DNA of 12,291 bases. Origin: Anaerolineae bacterium. Its GTDB lineage: Bacteria; Chloroflexota; Anaerolineae; B4-G1; SLSP01. The notes beneath the pieces were generated by a model, which made no database searches, was not told the origin of the DNA, and saw nothing but the letters and a program-made list of their open reading frames with translations. Of this stretch, positions 1-6,940 are shown one piece after another (position 1 is the stretch's first letter; each line of letters starts with the position of its first letter). The stretch covers positions 1-12,291 of the forward strand of contig JAFGSL010000553.1 in assembly GCA_016934645.1 (NCBI GenBank). Direction: 5' to 3'. Made by a program: the position numbers and the translations under genes.

Positions 1-311
1 GGCTTGAGGCCAGGAATGTTGAAATCGAGGCGCAGACGCGCGTCTGTCTCCAGCCAAAACTCATTGTGGGATTCCAAACGGTCGAGTTTGCCGTAACGAT
101 AGGTGAAGTAGGCGCACGCGCGGAGCAACTGCGCGTAATCGTGCAAACTGTCGACACGATAATATTCCGTAAGCGCATCCCGCAATTCCGGACGCAGCGC
201 TTCGTAGTGTGCATCGCCAATAGCGAGAACAGTCGCGCCCGCGCGTTTCAACCCCACCGCAAACTGATAATAACTGAGCGGGAAGTTGGGTGACAGCAAG
301 ACAACGTTCAT
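1..311 (-). CDS. ATP-grasp ligase paralogue, N-terminal part (runs off the window)
   Basis: The first 103 or so codons of a second ATP-grasp-type gene are read on the minus strand, starting at ATG 311-309 with MNVVLLSPNFPLSYYQFAVG. The visible part corresponds to residues 1-103 of the gene just upstream and is identical at about 70% of positions by manual alignment; both share the YYRVD, RYGKLDR-ESHNE and ETDARLR-DFNIPG blocks. This is the N-terminal preATP-grasp region, so the ATP-binding loop and metal ligands lie outside the window. The start overlaps the upstream stop by one base (TGATG), which points to translational coupling in one operon. The function is inferred from the paralogue: an ATP-dependent carboxylate-amine ligase acting in the cytoplasm, substrate unknown. 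Confidence 0.85.
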   Translation of the reverse strand, partial: MNVVLLSPNFPLSYYQFAVGLKRAGATVLAIGDAHYEALRPELRDALTEYYRVDSLHDYAQLLRACAYFTYRYGKLDRLESHNEFWLETDARLRLDFNIPGLK

Positions 312-1480
312 CAGTCTGCGCTCTCCAACGCCTGTATCCCAGCAGTCGCCGACAGGACCACATCCAAGTCTGGCGACCGCACCAGGTACGAGTAATTCCC
401 CAGCGCGGGCGAGAGAACGTCGCTCATCGGGCCATGTTCAATGAGCAGGTTACCGTAGCGCTCCAATACCTCAGCATGTGACAGACTGTACGCGCGCGTC
501 TTGCGGCGTCCGATGTAGGCACAGTGATAGGGGCGCATGTACTTTGCCTGGAAACGGTCAAAGGCAATAATATTCGCCCACTCCCGGTAAAGGTCGATAT
601 TGTTGGCATAGTTGAACATGTCCATCGTCATACCGCCCGGCGGGCGCATATTGACCTCCAACGCTACCCAACGCCCATCATCCAGGTGAAAAAACTCGAT
701 GTGAAAAAAGCGCTCGCGCAACTTGAATGCCGCTACCGCGCGCCGCCCGGCATCCTCAAGACCTGGGGGAAGCTCGCGCAGAGAATAGTAGAAGATATCA
801 AGTTCCTGATTGACGGTTTCCATGATACCCTGGCTGAAGAAATGCGACGTATAGAAGACGATATTGCCATCTCGATCAACCAGACCATCGAAGGAATACA
901 GCTCCCCAGAGACAAAAGCTTCGAACAGATAATCTGCGGCCGGTTTCGCAGCAAAGAACTGCGCTAGGTCAGCGTCATTGCGGATCTTATACGTCCCGCT
1001 GGCGCCAACACCGGTATCCGGCTTGGCGACGACGGGATACCCCACCTCGGCAACAAACTGCGCGGCCTCGTCAAGTGTGTGCGCCACCAGACCAGGAGCA
1101 ACCTCGATCCCAGCCTGAACGAAGATTTGCTTCATCTTCGATTTCTGCTTCACCCACACCAACTCGTCGGACTTAGGACCGGGGATGTTAAAATCAGTGC
1201 GCAGGCGTGCGTCCGTCTCCAGCCAGTATTCGTTGTGTGACTCGATACGGTCCAACTTACCGTAACGGTGCGTGAAGTAGCCACACGCACGGATCAAATC
1301 ATCATAGCGGTGCAGATCGTCCACACGGTAGTATTCCGAGAGCGCCGAACGCAATTCAAAGCGCAAATCGCCGTAGGGAGCATCCCCCACCCCCAGAACA
1401 TTGACGCCATTATGGCGCAACGCCACAGCAAAATGGTAATAATTGGTTGGAAAGTAGGGTGATAGCAAGACAATATTCAT
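311..1480 (-). CDS. ATP-grasp domain ligase (carboxylate-amine ligase superfamily)
   Basis: This 389-residue protein has the architecture of an ATP-grasp ligase, which activates a carboxylate as acyl phosphate and joins it to an amine or thiol. Residues 1-105 form the preATP-grasp region. VVAKP has the ATP-binding lysine near 153, followed by the glycine-rich loop GVGASGT (157-163). FEAFVSGE (186-193) follows, and the metal-binding set is HIEFF (E262) and LEVNMRP (E275, N277, R279). The C-terminal 80 residues form the usual cap. All main active-site residues look present, so the enzyme should be active. The start at 1480 is preceded by a GAGAGGGA ribosome-binding site on the minus strand. A 5-bp hairpin (1505-1517) lies in the short leader, and no convincing promoter was seen. 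The next gene is a close tandem paralogue. The substrate cannot be deduced; peptide-like or amino-acid ligation is a guess from the superfamily. Confidence 0.9.
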   Translation of the reverse strand: MNIVLLSPYFPTNYYHFAVALRHNGVNVLGVGDAPYGDLRFELRSALSEYYRVDDLHRYDDLIRACGYFTHRYGKLDRIESHNEYWLETDARLRTDFNIPGPKSDELVWVKQKSKMKQIFVQAGIEVAPGLVAHTLDEAAQFVAEVGYPVVAKPDTGVGASGTYKIRNDADLAQFFAAKPAADYLFEAFVSGELYSFDGLVDRDGNIVFYTSHFFSQGIMETVNQELDIFYYSLRELPPGLEDAGRRAVAAFKLRERFFHIEFFHLDDGRWVALEVNMRPPGGMTMDMFNYANNIDLYREWANIIAFDRFQAKYMRPYHCAYIGRRKTRAYSLSHAEVLERYGNLLIEHGPMSDVLSPALGNYSYLVRSPDLDVVLSATAGIQALESAD

Positions 1481-1532
1481 CGCATCCCTCTCAATAAGGT
1501 CAAAGGGGTAACACCCCCAACATAAAAGAAAT

Positions 1533-1560
1533 GGGGGGAGAGGGATATCCCCCTCCCCCC
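1533..1560 (-). terminator. GC-rich hairpin, probable terminator
   Basis: A 12-bp stem with one A-C mismatch (1533-1544 against 1549-1560) closes on the loop ATAT. On the minus strand it is followed by ATTTCTTTTATG, a moderately T-rich tract; on the plus strand it is followed by AAAATCAC, so a minus-strand terminator is the better reading. It lies between the PA14 remnant and the ATP-grasp genes and may insulate the latter from upstream transcription. Confidence 0.55.
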
Positions 1561-1626
1561 AAAATCACACCATGCTTTAAGTGATACCCTGTTTTGACGA
1601 AAAGTCAACCAGGACAGACGCAGTCA

Positions 1627-1722
1627 GACTACGAAAGTCTCGCGAACAGCTTGATTTGGCAAGAATCCGCTCTGAACACGAAACGTGTACGAACAGACCT
1701 GGGCTGAGACTTTTGTAGTCTC
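1627..1722. repeat. Pair of related hairpins forming a long inverted repeat
   Basis: The 15-mer at 1627-1641 is the reverse complement of 1706-1720 with one mismatch. Each arm is itself a small hairpin: AGACT-ACGAA-AGTCT at 1626-1640 and GAGACT-TTTGT-AGTCTC at 1706-1722. A third small hairpin, ACACG-AAA-CGTGT, sits between them at 1676-1688. The remainder of 1561-1755 shows no credible gene. The nested palindromes look like a dispersed intergenic repeat of REP or BIME style; only one locus is visible, so the repeat class is an inference. Confidence 0.5.
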
Positions 1723-1755
1723 TGACCGGCCCGACTGAGACCCCTGCGATCTTTT

Positions 1756-2028
1756 TTAACGCTTTTCCCACCACACGTAGATTAGCGCCCGAGCGCCATC
1801 TCCGTAATACTCAGCTTTCACTTCATGCGCGCCTTTGGTAAGCTCGGTTGTAGCGTAGGAAGACAGGCCGTTAGACAGATGCCATTCATCGACAAGCCGC
1901 ACGCCGTCCACGTACAACCGTACACCATCGTTGGCCATGGCGCAGAAGGCATAGCTTCCCTTGTCAAAGGTGACCTTGCACGTCCAGCGCACACCGAAGT
2001 AATCCTGTGGAATGGCTGGATCGGGCGA
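1756..2028 (-). pseudogene. PA14-domain fragment, N-terminally truncated
   Basis: The minus-strand frame reads like the C-terminal half of a PA14 domain, a beta-barrel carbohydrate-binding module of secreted proteins. It contains SPDPAIPQDYFGVRWT, then KGSYAFCAMANDGVRLYVDG (the DDGVRLYVDG core), VDEW, KGAHEVKAEYYGDG and a final VWWEKR before TAA. The frame is open from 2028 but closed just upstream by TAA (minus-strand reading of 2031-2029), and no ATG or usable start with a ribosome-binding site precedes the PA14 match; a GTG at 1992 lacks one. An AGGAGG motif on the minus strand at 2049-2044 is followed by no start codon. About half the domain is missing, so this looks like a decayed remnant. 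A short functional protein from the GTG is less likely. Confidence 0.65.
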
Positions 2029-2050
2029 TTATTTTGGTACTAACCTCCTA

Positions 2051-2079
2051 TATACATTCTTTGGCTTGTGCGGTATAAT
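2051..2079 (+). promoter_or_regulatory. Sigma70-type promoter of the receiver gene
   Basis: A perfect TATAAT lies at 2074-2079, with TATACA (four of six matches to TTGACA) at 2051-2056, giving a 17-bp spacer. Transcription would start near 2086, about 60 bases before the receiver gene's GTG. Confidence 0.6.
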
Positions 2080-2147
2080 AGAGTTATGCAAAAAGTTTTT
2101 AAACCGTTATAGTGGGCTTGCAATCCCCACCACACGAGGGGTCTTGC

Positions 2148-2537
2148 GTGACAAAAATCCTCAGTTTGCATGCCGAATCGGATATTCTTAACCTGCTTCA
2201 TATTATTCTTGAACGAGCAGGCTACGAACATTTATTTACCACTCATGCCGAGACCGCACTCAGCATCTTACAGTCAGAAAAAATCGATCTCTTCATCCAG
2301 AATCTAATGCGCTCCGACATCAACGGCTGCGAGTTCTACGATATCATGCAAGATGATGAAAAGCTCCTGCATATCCCAGTTCTCATCATCAGCGCTATCA
2401 ATCCGTTGACTTATCCCGAGATATGTTTCCGCATCATTCAAAACCTCTATCCCGATCATTATCTCCTGCTACCTTTTAGCCCGCAAGTACTCTTGTCCGC
2501 GATAAACAGGATTCTCTCCAAAGCAACTCCGCAATAA
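2148..2537 (+). CDS. Stand-alone degenerate response-regulator receiver protein
   Basis: This 129-residue protein has the length and pattern of a single CheY-like receiver domain with no output domain. The hydrophobic beta strands are in place: TKILSL, IDLFIQNLM, PVLIISAI and YLLLPFSP. The phosphorylation residues are largely replaced. The acidic pair after strand 1 is His8-Ala9, the phosphoacceptor position in IQNLMRSDING is Asn52 instead of Asp, and the conserved Lys before Pro is Leu108. Only the Ser/Thr position (Ser82) is kept. It therefore probably works without phosphorylation, as a protein-interaction module. The GTG at 2148 is chosen because GAGGGG at 2136-2141 precedes it at a good distance; an upstream in-frame GTG at 2112 lacks such a site and would add residues unlike the family. 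The gene has its own promoter. The partner is unknown, but a histidine kinase gene lies 1.4 kb downstream. Confidence 0.8.
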   Translation: MTKILSLHAESDILNLLHIILERAGYEHLFTTHAETALSILQSEKIDLFIQNLMRSDINGCEFYDIMQDDEKLLHIPVLIISAINPLTYPEICFRIIQNLYPDHYLLLPFSPQVLLSAINRILSKATPQ

Positions 2538-2706
2538 ACGCAATGCTAGATCATGGCAATTTCCCTATCACCCTAGTTGTGCTACAATAGCAGTATGCTA
2601 GATACGTAAGGGCTGCTAGGTCACCGCAAAAAAGATGTAGCAATAGATCTGTCCAGCCCCTTCGTAGTTGGTTTTGGTTGAAGTAGTTATCCAGGTAGTT
2701 AAAAAG
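2538..2706 (+). other. Intergenic region with short direct repeats
   Basis: No gene is visible here. ATGCTAGAT occurs twice (2543-2551 and 2595-2603). GTAGTT occurs three times (2664-2669, 2683-2688, 2695-2700), the last inside the spacer of the promoter that follows, so these could be regulator half-sites. A second weak promoter with TACAAT at 2583-2588 is possible but lacks a good -35 element. Confidence 0.3.
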
Positions 2707-2715
2707 TGGTATAAT
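2707..2715 (+). promoter_or_regulatory. Extended -10 promoter of the ychF-kinase operon
   Basis: TGG immediately before TATAAT (2710-2715) makes an extended -10 element, which compensates for the poor -35 (TTATCC at 2687-2692, 17-bp spacer). It would start a transcript near 2722 with a leader of roughly 120 bases before the YchF-like gene. Confidence 0.55.
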
Positions 2716-2744
2716 AGCCTGCGTCAGACTGTAACAAGCTAGGG

Positions 2745-2838
2745 GCCGAAAACTAAATAACTTCCCAACATCGCCGACTTATAATGCCCGTTTTCGGCTT
2801 GCTTGCGGTAAGTTATAAATTTTACGGACCCTAAGGAG
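2745..2838 (+). promoter_or_regulatory. Structured 5' leader of the YchF-like gene
   Basis: GCCGAAAAC (2745-2753) and GTTTTCGGC (2790-2798) are perfect reverse complements and can close a 36-base loop. Just upstream, AGCTAGGG (2738-2745) is complementary to CCCT and AGCT on either side of the AAGGAG ribosome-binding site (2833-2838), so an alternative fold around that site is conceivable. No known riboswitch consensus was recognised. Regulation by this structure is an inference. Confidence 0.35.
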
Positions 2839-2844
2839 CTGCTT

Positions 2845-3927
2845 ATGGAACTGGGGATCATCGGGTTACCATCTAGCGGAAAAACAACCGTCTTTAACGC
2901 GCTCACGGGAGCCAATCGTCCCACAGCCGTCGCCTCCAGTGGACGTCTGGAGCTTTATAGCATGGTAGTCGATGTACCAGACATACGCGTTGATACGCTG
3001 AGTAAGTTGTACAACCCACACAAGACTACCTACGCCAAAGTCACCTATACCGATATCGCCGGTCTAGATCAAGATCTGGGCAGGACTGGGCTGACCGGTG
3101 AGTTACGTAACAAGATCGCGCCGATGGACGCCTTCGTTCACGTGGTGCGCGCTTTTGAAAATGACCTGGTTCCACACCTAGCCGGCAGCATTGACCCCCA
3201 GCGCGATGCAGAGACACTGGATGGCGAGTTCCTACTGGCCGATATGATAACCGTTGAAAATCGCCTAGCGCGCATCGATGAGGGGCTTCACAAAGGCGCA
3301 CGAGGTGATGAACGCAAAGCACTGCTAGAGAATCAAGAGCTTTTCCAGCGCCTGCATGCCGCACTCAATACAGAGACACCACTGCGCGACCTGGACCTCA
3401 CCACAGAAGAGATTGCCGGGTTGCGTGGCTTTAGCTTGCTAACACTTAAACCGGTGTTGGTTCTGCTCAATACAGATGAAGACCCCAGCGATCCCGATAA
3501 AGTTATCACTTACGATCACAAACATTCAATGGTGCTTGGTATGCAAGGCGAACTCGAGATGGAAATCAGCCAGCTTCCTGAAGACGAAGCTGCCGATTTT
3601 ATGGAAGAATTCGGCATCGCCGAACTGGCACGTGCGCGCGTGATTCAGGCCTCCTACGAACTCGTGGGACTACAATCGTTCTTCACCGTAGGTGAGGATG
3701 AGGTACGTGCCTGGAACGTGCACGTCGGTGCGCATGCGCAAGAAGCTGCGGGCGTCATTCACACCGATCTGGCACGAGGCTTCATTCGTGCGGAAGTCGT
3801 GGCCTACACCGATCATATCGCGGAAGGATCGATGGTGGCAGCCCGTAAAGCTGGCAAAGTTCATCTGGAAGGCAAAGATTACATCGTGCAAGATGGCGAC
3901 ATCATTCACGTGCGTTTCTCGATATAG
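2845..3927 (+). CDS. ychF: YchF/OLA1-like P-loop ATPase/GTPase with C-terminal TGS (DUF933) domain
   Basis: The 360 residues match the usual length of YchF (about 363), a ribosome-associated translation-factor-class nucleotidase. The P-loop is GLPSSGKT (7-14), switch II is TDIAGLDQ (69-75), the DAFVHVVRAFEND block follows (95-107), and LLNTDE (207-212) matches the NxxE motif that lets YchF bind ATP rather than only GTP. Residues 275-360 are the TGS-like C-terminal domain, with SFFTVGEDEVRAW, AAGVIHTDLARGFIRAEV, GKVHLEGKDYIVQDGDIIHVRF. The P-loop is SSGKT instead of the usual NVGKS, and the region between P-loop and switch II diverges from canonical YchF, so this may be a specialised paralogue. 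The AAGGAG at 2833-2838 fixes the start. It is the first gene of an operon with a sensor kinase 17 bases downstream. Confidence 0.88.
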   Translation: MELGIIGLPSSGKTTVFNALTGANRPTAVASSGRLELYSMVVDVPDIRVDTLSKLYNPHKTTYAKVTYTDIAGLDQDLGRTGLTGELRNKIAPMDAFVHVVRAFENDLVPHLAGSIDPQRDAETLDGEFLLADMITVENRLARIDEGLHKGARGDERKALLENQELFQRLHAALNTETPLRDLDLTTEEIAGLRGFSLLTLKPVLVLLNTDEDPSDPDKVITYDHKHSMVLGMQGELEMEISQLPEDEAADFMEEFGIAELARARVIQASYELVGLQSFFTVGEDEVRAWNVHVGAHAQEAAGVIHTDLARGFIRAEVVAYTDHIAEGSMVAARKAGKVHLEGKDYIVQDGDIIHVRFSI

Positions 3928-3944
3928 TTGACCGAATTTGGACA

Positions 3945-5870
3945 ATGAATAAGAAAACCGATAGAAAAAAACGCACCAAAGACACAAGCCCTCGAGATAC
4001 ACCGGGCAGTAAAAAAGTATCCTCTAAACGTAGACGCGCGCGTGCCTCCGAGGCAAAAACCAAGATGGCGCGCGGGGATCAAAGCCCCCGCACATCTCTG
4101 AGTGAGTCAGAATTCAAAATTGAGTTGCTCTTCATCAGCCTGAGATGGCTCTTTTTAGTCAGTGTCGCTGGCGTCATCGGCATCAACACCGCATTCAAGG
4201 CCTCAGAATTTCCGACTGCAGTTATCGCCTTGCTCGTTGTCGGCGGTGTCGCCAACATCATAGCAACAATCACACTGTTCAAAAATGCACTGAGTAAACC
4301 AATCCAATACGTCATGCTGGGTCAAGACATTGGCCTGACACTGGGATTCATCGCCGGTTCGGGAGGAGCAGAAAGTCCACTATTATTCGTTTCGCTGATC
4401 CCGATGGTCACGGCAGCCCTGCGATTCACGCGGCTGTACGGCCTCACTATAGTGCTAGGTATCGTTCTGGTTTACTGGGTTATCACATGGCACCAGCTCC
4501 AATTCTCTCTAGCCATGCCATTGAATGCGTTGATGTTACACGCACTGCCCTATCTCATCAACGGGATCATCCTTCTGTTGGCGGGCAGTGCGATGAGCCA
4601 GATTGGCGTGCGCATCAAACAGGCGTTGATTTCCGAGCGCGAAAAGCGAGAGCACGAAGCACAAACAGCACTAGAAGCGGCGCATCAAAAAGTCCGCCTG
4701 ATTTTTGAGCTGGCTAGCACATTGAGTGCAACACTCAATTACGAACGCGTGCTGGAAGCAGCACTGGATGTAAGTAACGCCGGGCTACGCGAGTTCTTCT
4801 CGGGAGACAAAGAGATCACCCAAGTGGGAATGATCCTGCTTTTCGGGATGGATCAAACTCTCTATGTCGCTAAGGCTAGAGGTATCACAACGCAGGATGA
4901 ACGCCTGCGCTTGCCTGCACAAAGCGGCGTACTTGCCGAAGCCATCGAGAAGACTGACCCGATTGTCATTGATAACCCCAGGGAGGATCCGGAACTGGAG
5001 AAAGTCGCAGCGATGTATAGCTGCAAACAAGCCATCGTCGTGCCATTGCGGGCCGGTTTCGAAAGTTACGGGTTGTTGATCCTGGGCAGTCCGGAACCCG
5101 AAACCTACTCGCCCGATTTCCAGGACTTACTCGTCGCCATCTGCAACCAAGCTGTGATGGCAATTCAAAACGCCAACCTCTACCAGAACTTAATGGAAGA
5201 GAAAGACCGGTTGGTGACCGTGGAAGAGGATGCCCGCAAAAAACTGGCACGCAACCTCCACGACGGTCCAACCCAGACGATTGCCGCCATTGCGATGCGC
5301 CTCAACTATATCCGCATGCTTGTAGAGCGTGAGCCGGCCAAATCCCTTGAGGAACTGAAACAGCTAGAAGAATTAGCGCGCAAAACCACCAAAGAAATCC
5401 GTCAGATGCTGTTCACGCTGCGACCACTCATCCTGGAAACACAGGGGCTCATCCCCGCGCTGGAACAACTCAAACAGAAGATCAGCGAAACGGATCCTCT
5501 ACCGGTAATCCACCTGGAATTGAACAAAGAGGCAGAAGCGCTGCTCAGCAAAGAGGCTCAGGGCGCAATTTTTTACATCACTGAAGAAGCAACAACCAAC
5601 GTACGCAAATACGCCAGAGCGAAGAATCTGTGGATTCGCCTTAACCAACGTGGGATGAATGTCATCGCGGAAATCGAGGATGATGGCCTAGGATTCGACG
5701 TTGCTGCGATGGAGGCCAACTACGCCACTCGCGGCAGTTTGGGACTGATCAACCTGCGCGAACGCGCCACCCTCGTCAAAGGCAAGACAATCATCAAATC
5801 TGCACCGGGACAGGGAACCAAAGTCACCGTCACAATCCCGGTTACCCCTCCGGATGAAAACAACCATTGA
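3945..5870 (+). CDS. Membrane sensor histidine kinase, GAF + HisKA_3 + HATPase_c (NarL-type)
   Basis: This 641-residue protein autophosphorylates a histidine and would pass the phosphate to a NarL/LuxR-type regulator. Residues 1-55 are a very Lys/Arg-rich, probably disordered cytoplasmic tail. About six hydrophobic segments follow (roughly 58-80, 89-111, 124-138, 145-160, 164-182, 193-213). A charged linker/coiled coil spans 220-250 and a GAF domain about 254-408. The HisKA_3 dimerisation domain contains ARNLHDGPTQ, with His439 as the phosphorylation site. The HATPase_c domain has the N box EEATTNVRKYA (Asn552), G1 box EDDGLGFD (579-586), G2 box GSLGLINLRERA and GQGTKVTV. All catalytic motifs look intact. 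The ribosome-binding site before 3945 is weak (TTGGA), and an internal ATG at codon 41 would remove most of the basic tail. No response regulator with an output domain lies beside it, so it is an orphan kinase here. It overlaps the next gene. Confidence 0.93.
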   Translation: MNKKTDRKKRTKDTSPRDTPGSKKVSSKRRRARASEAKTKMARGDQSPRTSLSESEFKIELLFISLRWLFLVSVAGVIGINTAFKASEFPTAVIALLVVGGVANIIATITLFKNALSKPIQYVMLGQDIGLTLGFIAGSGGAESPLLFVSLIPMVTAALRFTRLYGLTIVLGIVLVYWVITWHQLQFSLAMPLNALMLHALPYLINGIILLLAGSAMSQIGVRIKQALISEREKREHEAQTALEAAHQKVRLIFELASTLSATLNYERVLEAALDVSNAGLREFFSGDKEITQVGMILLFGMDQTLYVAKARGITTQDERLRLPAQSGVLAEAIEKTDPIVIDNPREDPELEKVAAMYSCKQAIVVPLRAGFESYGLLILGSPEPETYSPDFQDLLVAICNQAVMAIQNANLYQNLMEEKDRLVTVEEDARKKLARNLHDGPTQTIAAIAMRLNYIRMLVEREPAKSLEELKQLEELARKTTKEIRQMLFTLRPLILETQGLIPALEQLKQKISETDPLPVIHLELNKEAEALLSKEAQGAIFYITEEATTNVRKYARAKNLWIRLNQRGMNVIAEIEDDGLGFDVAAMEANYATRGSLGLINLRERATLVKGKTIIKSAPGQGTKVTVTIPVTPPDENNH

Positions 5871-6616
5871 GCACTGAAACCGCCTTACTCGAACGCTGGG
5901 TGTGGTTGAATATCTCGCTGGTGATTGCGTTACTTGCCAGTGCTCTCCGTTGGTTCTTAGAGCGTCCTCACCTACAGAAACACCTCCGCCTGGATGCTGC
6001 CCTCATCCCGTATCACGCCGTCTGGGAGATCCCCTGGATCATTCAGCCTCTGCGATTACTCTATGCTGTGGGTATGCCGGCCCTGGCGTTATTGTGGCGC
6101 GGTGTATTGACTCCCAGCGGCTTGGGACTCAAGCCGCTCTTCCGGACAACCGATCAGGCGCTCTCCGCATCCCCTGGTAATTGGGACACCTGGGTACGAG
6201 ATCTCGGCTGGACGTGTGCCTTTGCCGGTGGATTCTGGATACTCGTCGCTCTCGCTGACCGGACCGCCAGGCGTTTTTCGGCACCGCGCACAACACGGCG
6301 CAGCCTGGGGGTAGCCCTACGCGAGGCGGTATACCATCAAGCGCATTGGGCATTCTACCGCGAGCCTTTTGTGCTACTGCTCGGCGTGGGGATGGGAGCC
6401 TGGGCTGGCCTATTGCCTGTAGCTGGCGAAGCGCTGCTCAATCCGGCGCGCTGGACCGATCTGCAATCCCCTACGCACGGACGCGATCTCCTTATCCGCG
6501 CAGGCCTGGCAGTACTGAGCGCCATGCTCTTCATCCAAACCCAAAATATCTGGCTGATGCTGCTAGCTGACACATGGCTAGCCTGGTTATTGGGCCAGAA
6601 GCACGAAACCATATAA
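5867..6616 (+). CDS. Multi-pass membrane protein, function unknown
   Basis: This is an open frame of 249 codons that begins at a TTG overlapping the kinase stop (TTGA, 5867-5870), so translation is probably coupled to the kinase. Hydrophobic segments lie near residues 13-30, 59-80, 113-130, 166-190, 208-224 and 228-243, giving about six membrane passes with Arg-rich loops (for example 131-152). The last segments (IQTQNIWLMLLADTWLAWLL) loosely recall the end of CPBP/CAAX intramembrane proteases, but the histidine expected there is Asp and no clear EExxxR motif is seen. The domain assignment is therefore left open. Its position suggests a partner or modulator of the sensor kinase. The terminator at 6622 ends this operon. 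Confidence 0.75.
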   Translation: MSTETALLERWVWLNISLVIALLASALRWFLERPHLQKHLRLDAALIPYHAVWEIPWIIQPLRLLYAVGMPALALLWRGVLTPSGLGLKPLFRTTDQALSASPGNWDTWVRDLGWTCAFAGGFWILVALADRTARRFSAPRTTRRSLGVALREAVYHQAHWAFYREPFVLLLGVGMGAWAGLLPVAGEALLNPARWTDLQSPTHGRDLLIRAGLAVLSAMLFIQTQNIWLMLLADTWLAWLLGQKHETI

Positions 6617-6621
6617 TGCAA

Positions 6622-6651
6622 ACAGGGGTGGCCAGACCCACCCCTGTTTTT
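6622..6651 (+). terminator. Intrinsic terminator of the ychF-kinase-membrane protein operon
   Basis: A perfect 10-bp stem (ACAGGGGTGG at 6622-6631 with CCACCCCTGT at 6638-6647) has a CCAGAC loop and is followed by a run of five T (6647-6651). It lies 6 bases after the membrane protein stop. It may also stop the convergent minus-strand gene, since the other side carries TTTGCAT, although that T run is shorter. Confidence 0.92.
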
Positions 6652-6667
6652 ACGCCAGACTCTCCGT

Positions 6668-6925
6668 CTACACTACGACAAACGCCAACACGATAAGTAG
6701 CACCAACATCGCCATCGCCAGCCACGCGATCTTCTTGAGATCGGTCAGCACATAGCGATATTCTGCTACCAAATCCTCGTCGTCCGGTTGAGCTAAGGTT
6801 GCCGCCGTCTTCGTTGCCGAAGCTGCCGCAGAACCCCCACCAACACCAGCCATACCTGGTTGATAAAGTTGACGCTCGGAAAGACGGGGCTCTCCAATTT
6901 TACGCTTTTTCGTCTTCTTTGCCAT
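6668..6925 (-). CDS. Small single-pass membrane protein (85 aa), unknown function
   Basis: The protein starts with a strongly basic MAKKTKKRKIGEPRLSERQL, continues with a Gly/Ala/Ser/Thr-rich low-complexity linker (about 24-44), an acidic-amphipathic stretch PDDEDLVAEYRYVLTDLKK (47-65), and ends in one hydrophobic segment (about 66-85, IAWLAMAMLVLLIVLAFVVV). This is the layout of a tail-anchored protein with its N terminus in the cytoplasm. GAGGAG on the minus strand (6940-6935) precedes the ATG at 6925. The basic N terminus might bind nucleic acid or ribosomes, but this is only a guess. No homologous family could be named. It converges on the operon terminator at 6622-6651. Confidence 0.75.
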   Translation of the reverse strand: MAKKTKKRKIGEPRLSERQLYQPGMAGVGGGSAAASATKTAATLAQPDDEDLVAEYRYVLTDLKKIAWLAMAMLVLLIVLAFVVV

Positions 6926-6940
6926 GCCTCATCACTCCTC

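Noticed and set aside
524..967. Plus-strand open frame of 147 codons opposite the ATP-grasp gene
   Set aside because: It lies fully antisense to a gene with clear ATP-grasp motifs; its composition is that of a shadow frame.
2112..2147. Upstream GTG start for the receiver protein
   Set aside because: It has no ribosome-binding site, and the added residues (GLQSPPHEGSC) do not fit a receiver N terminus; GTG 2148 has GAGGGG at good spacing.
5867..6616. CPBP/CAAX-type intramembrane protease assignment
   Set aside because: Only a loose resemblance of the last helices was seen; the catalytic Glu-Glu and His residues could not be identified.
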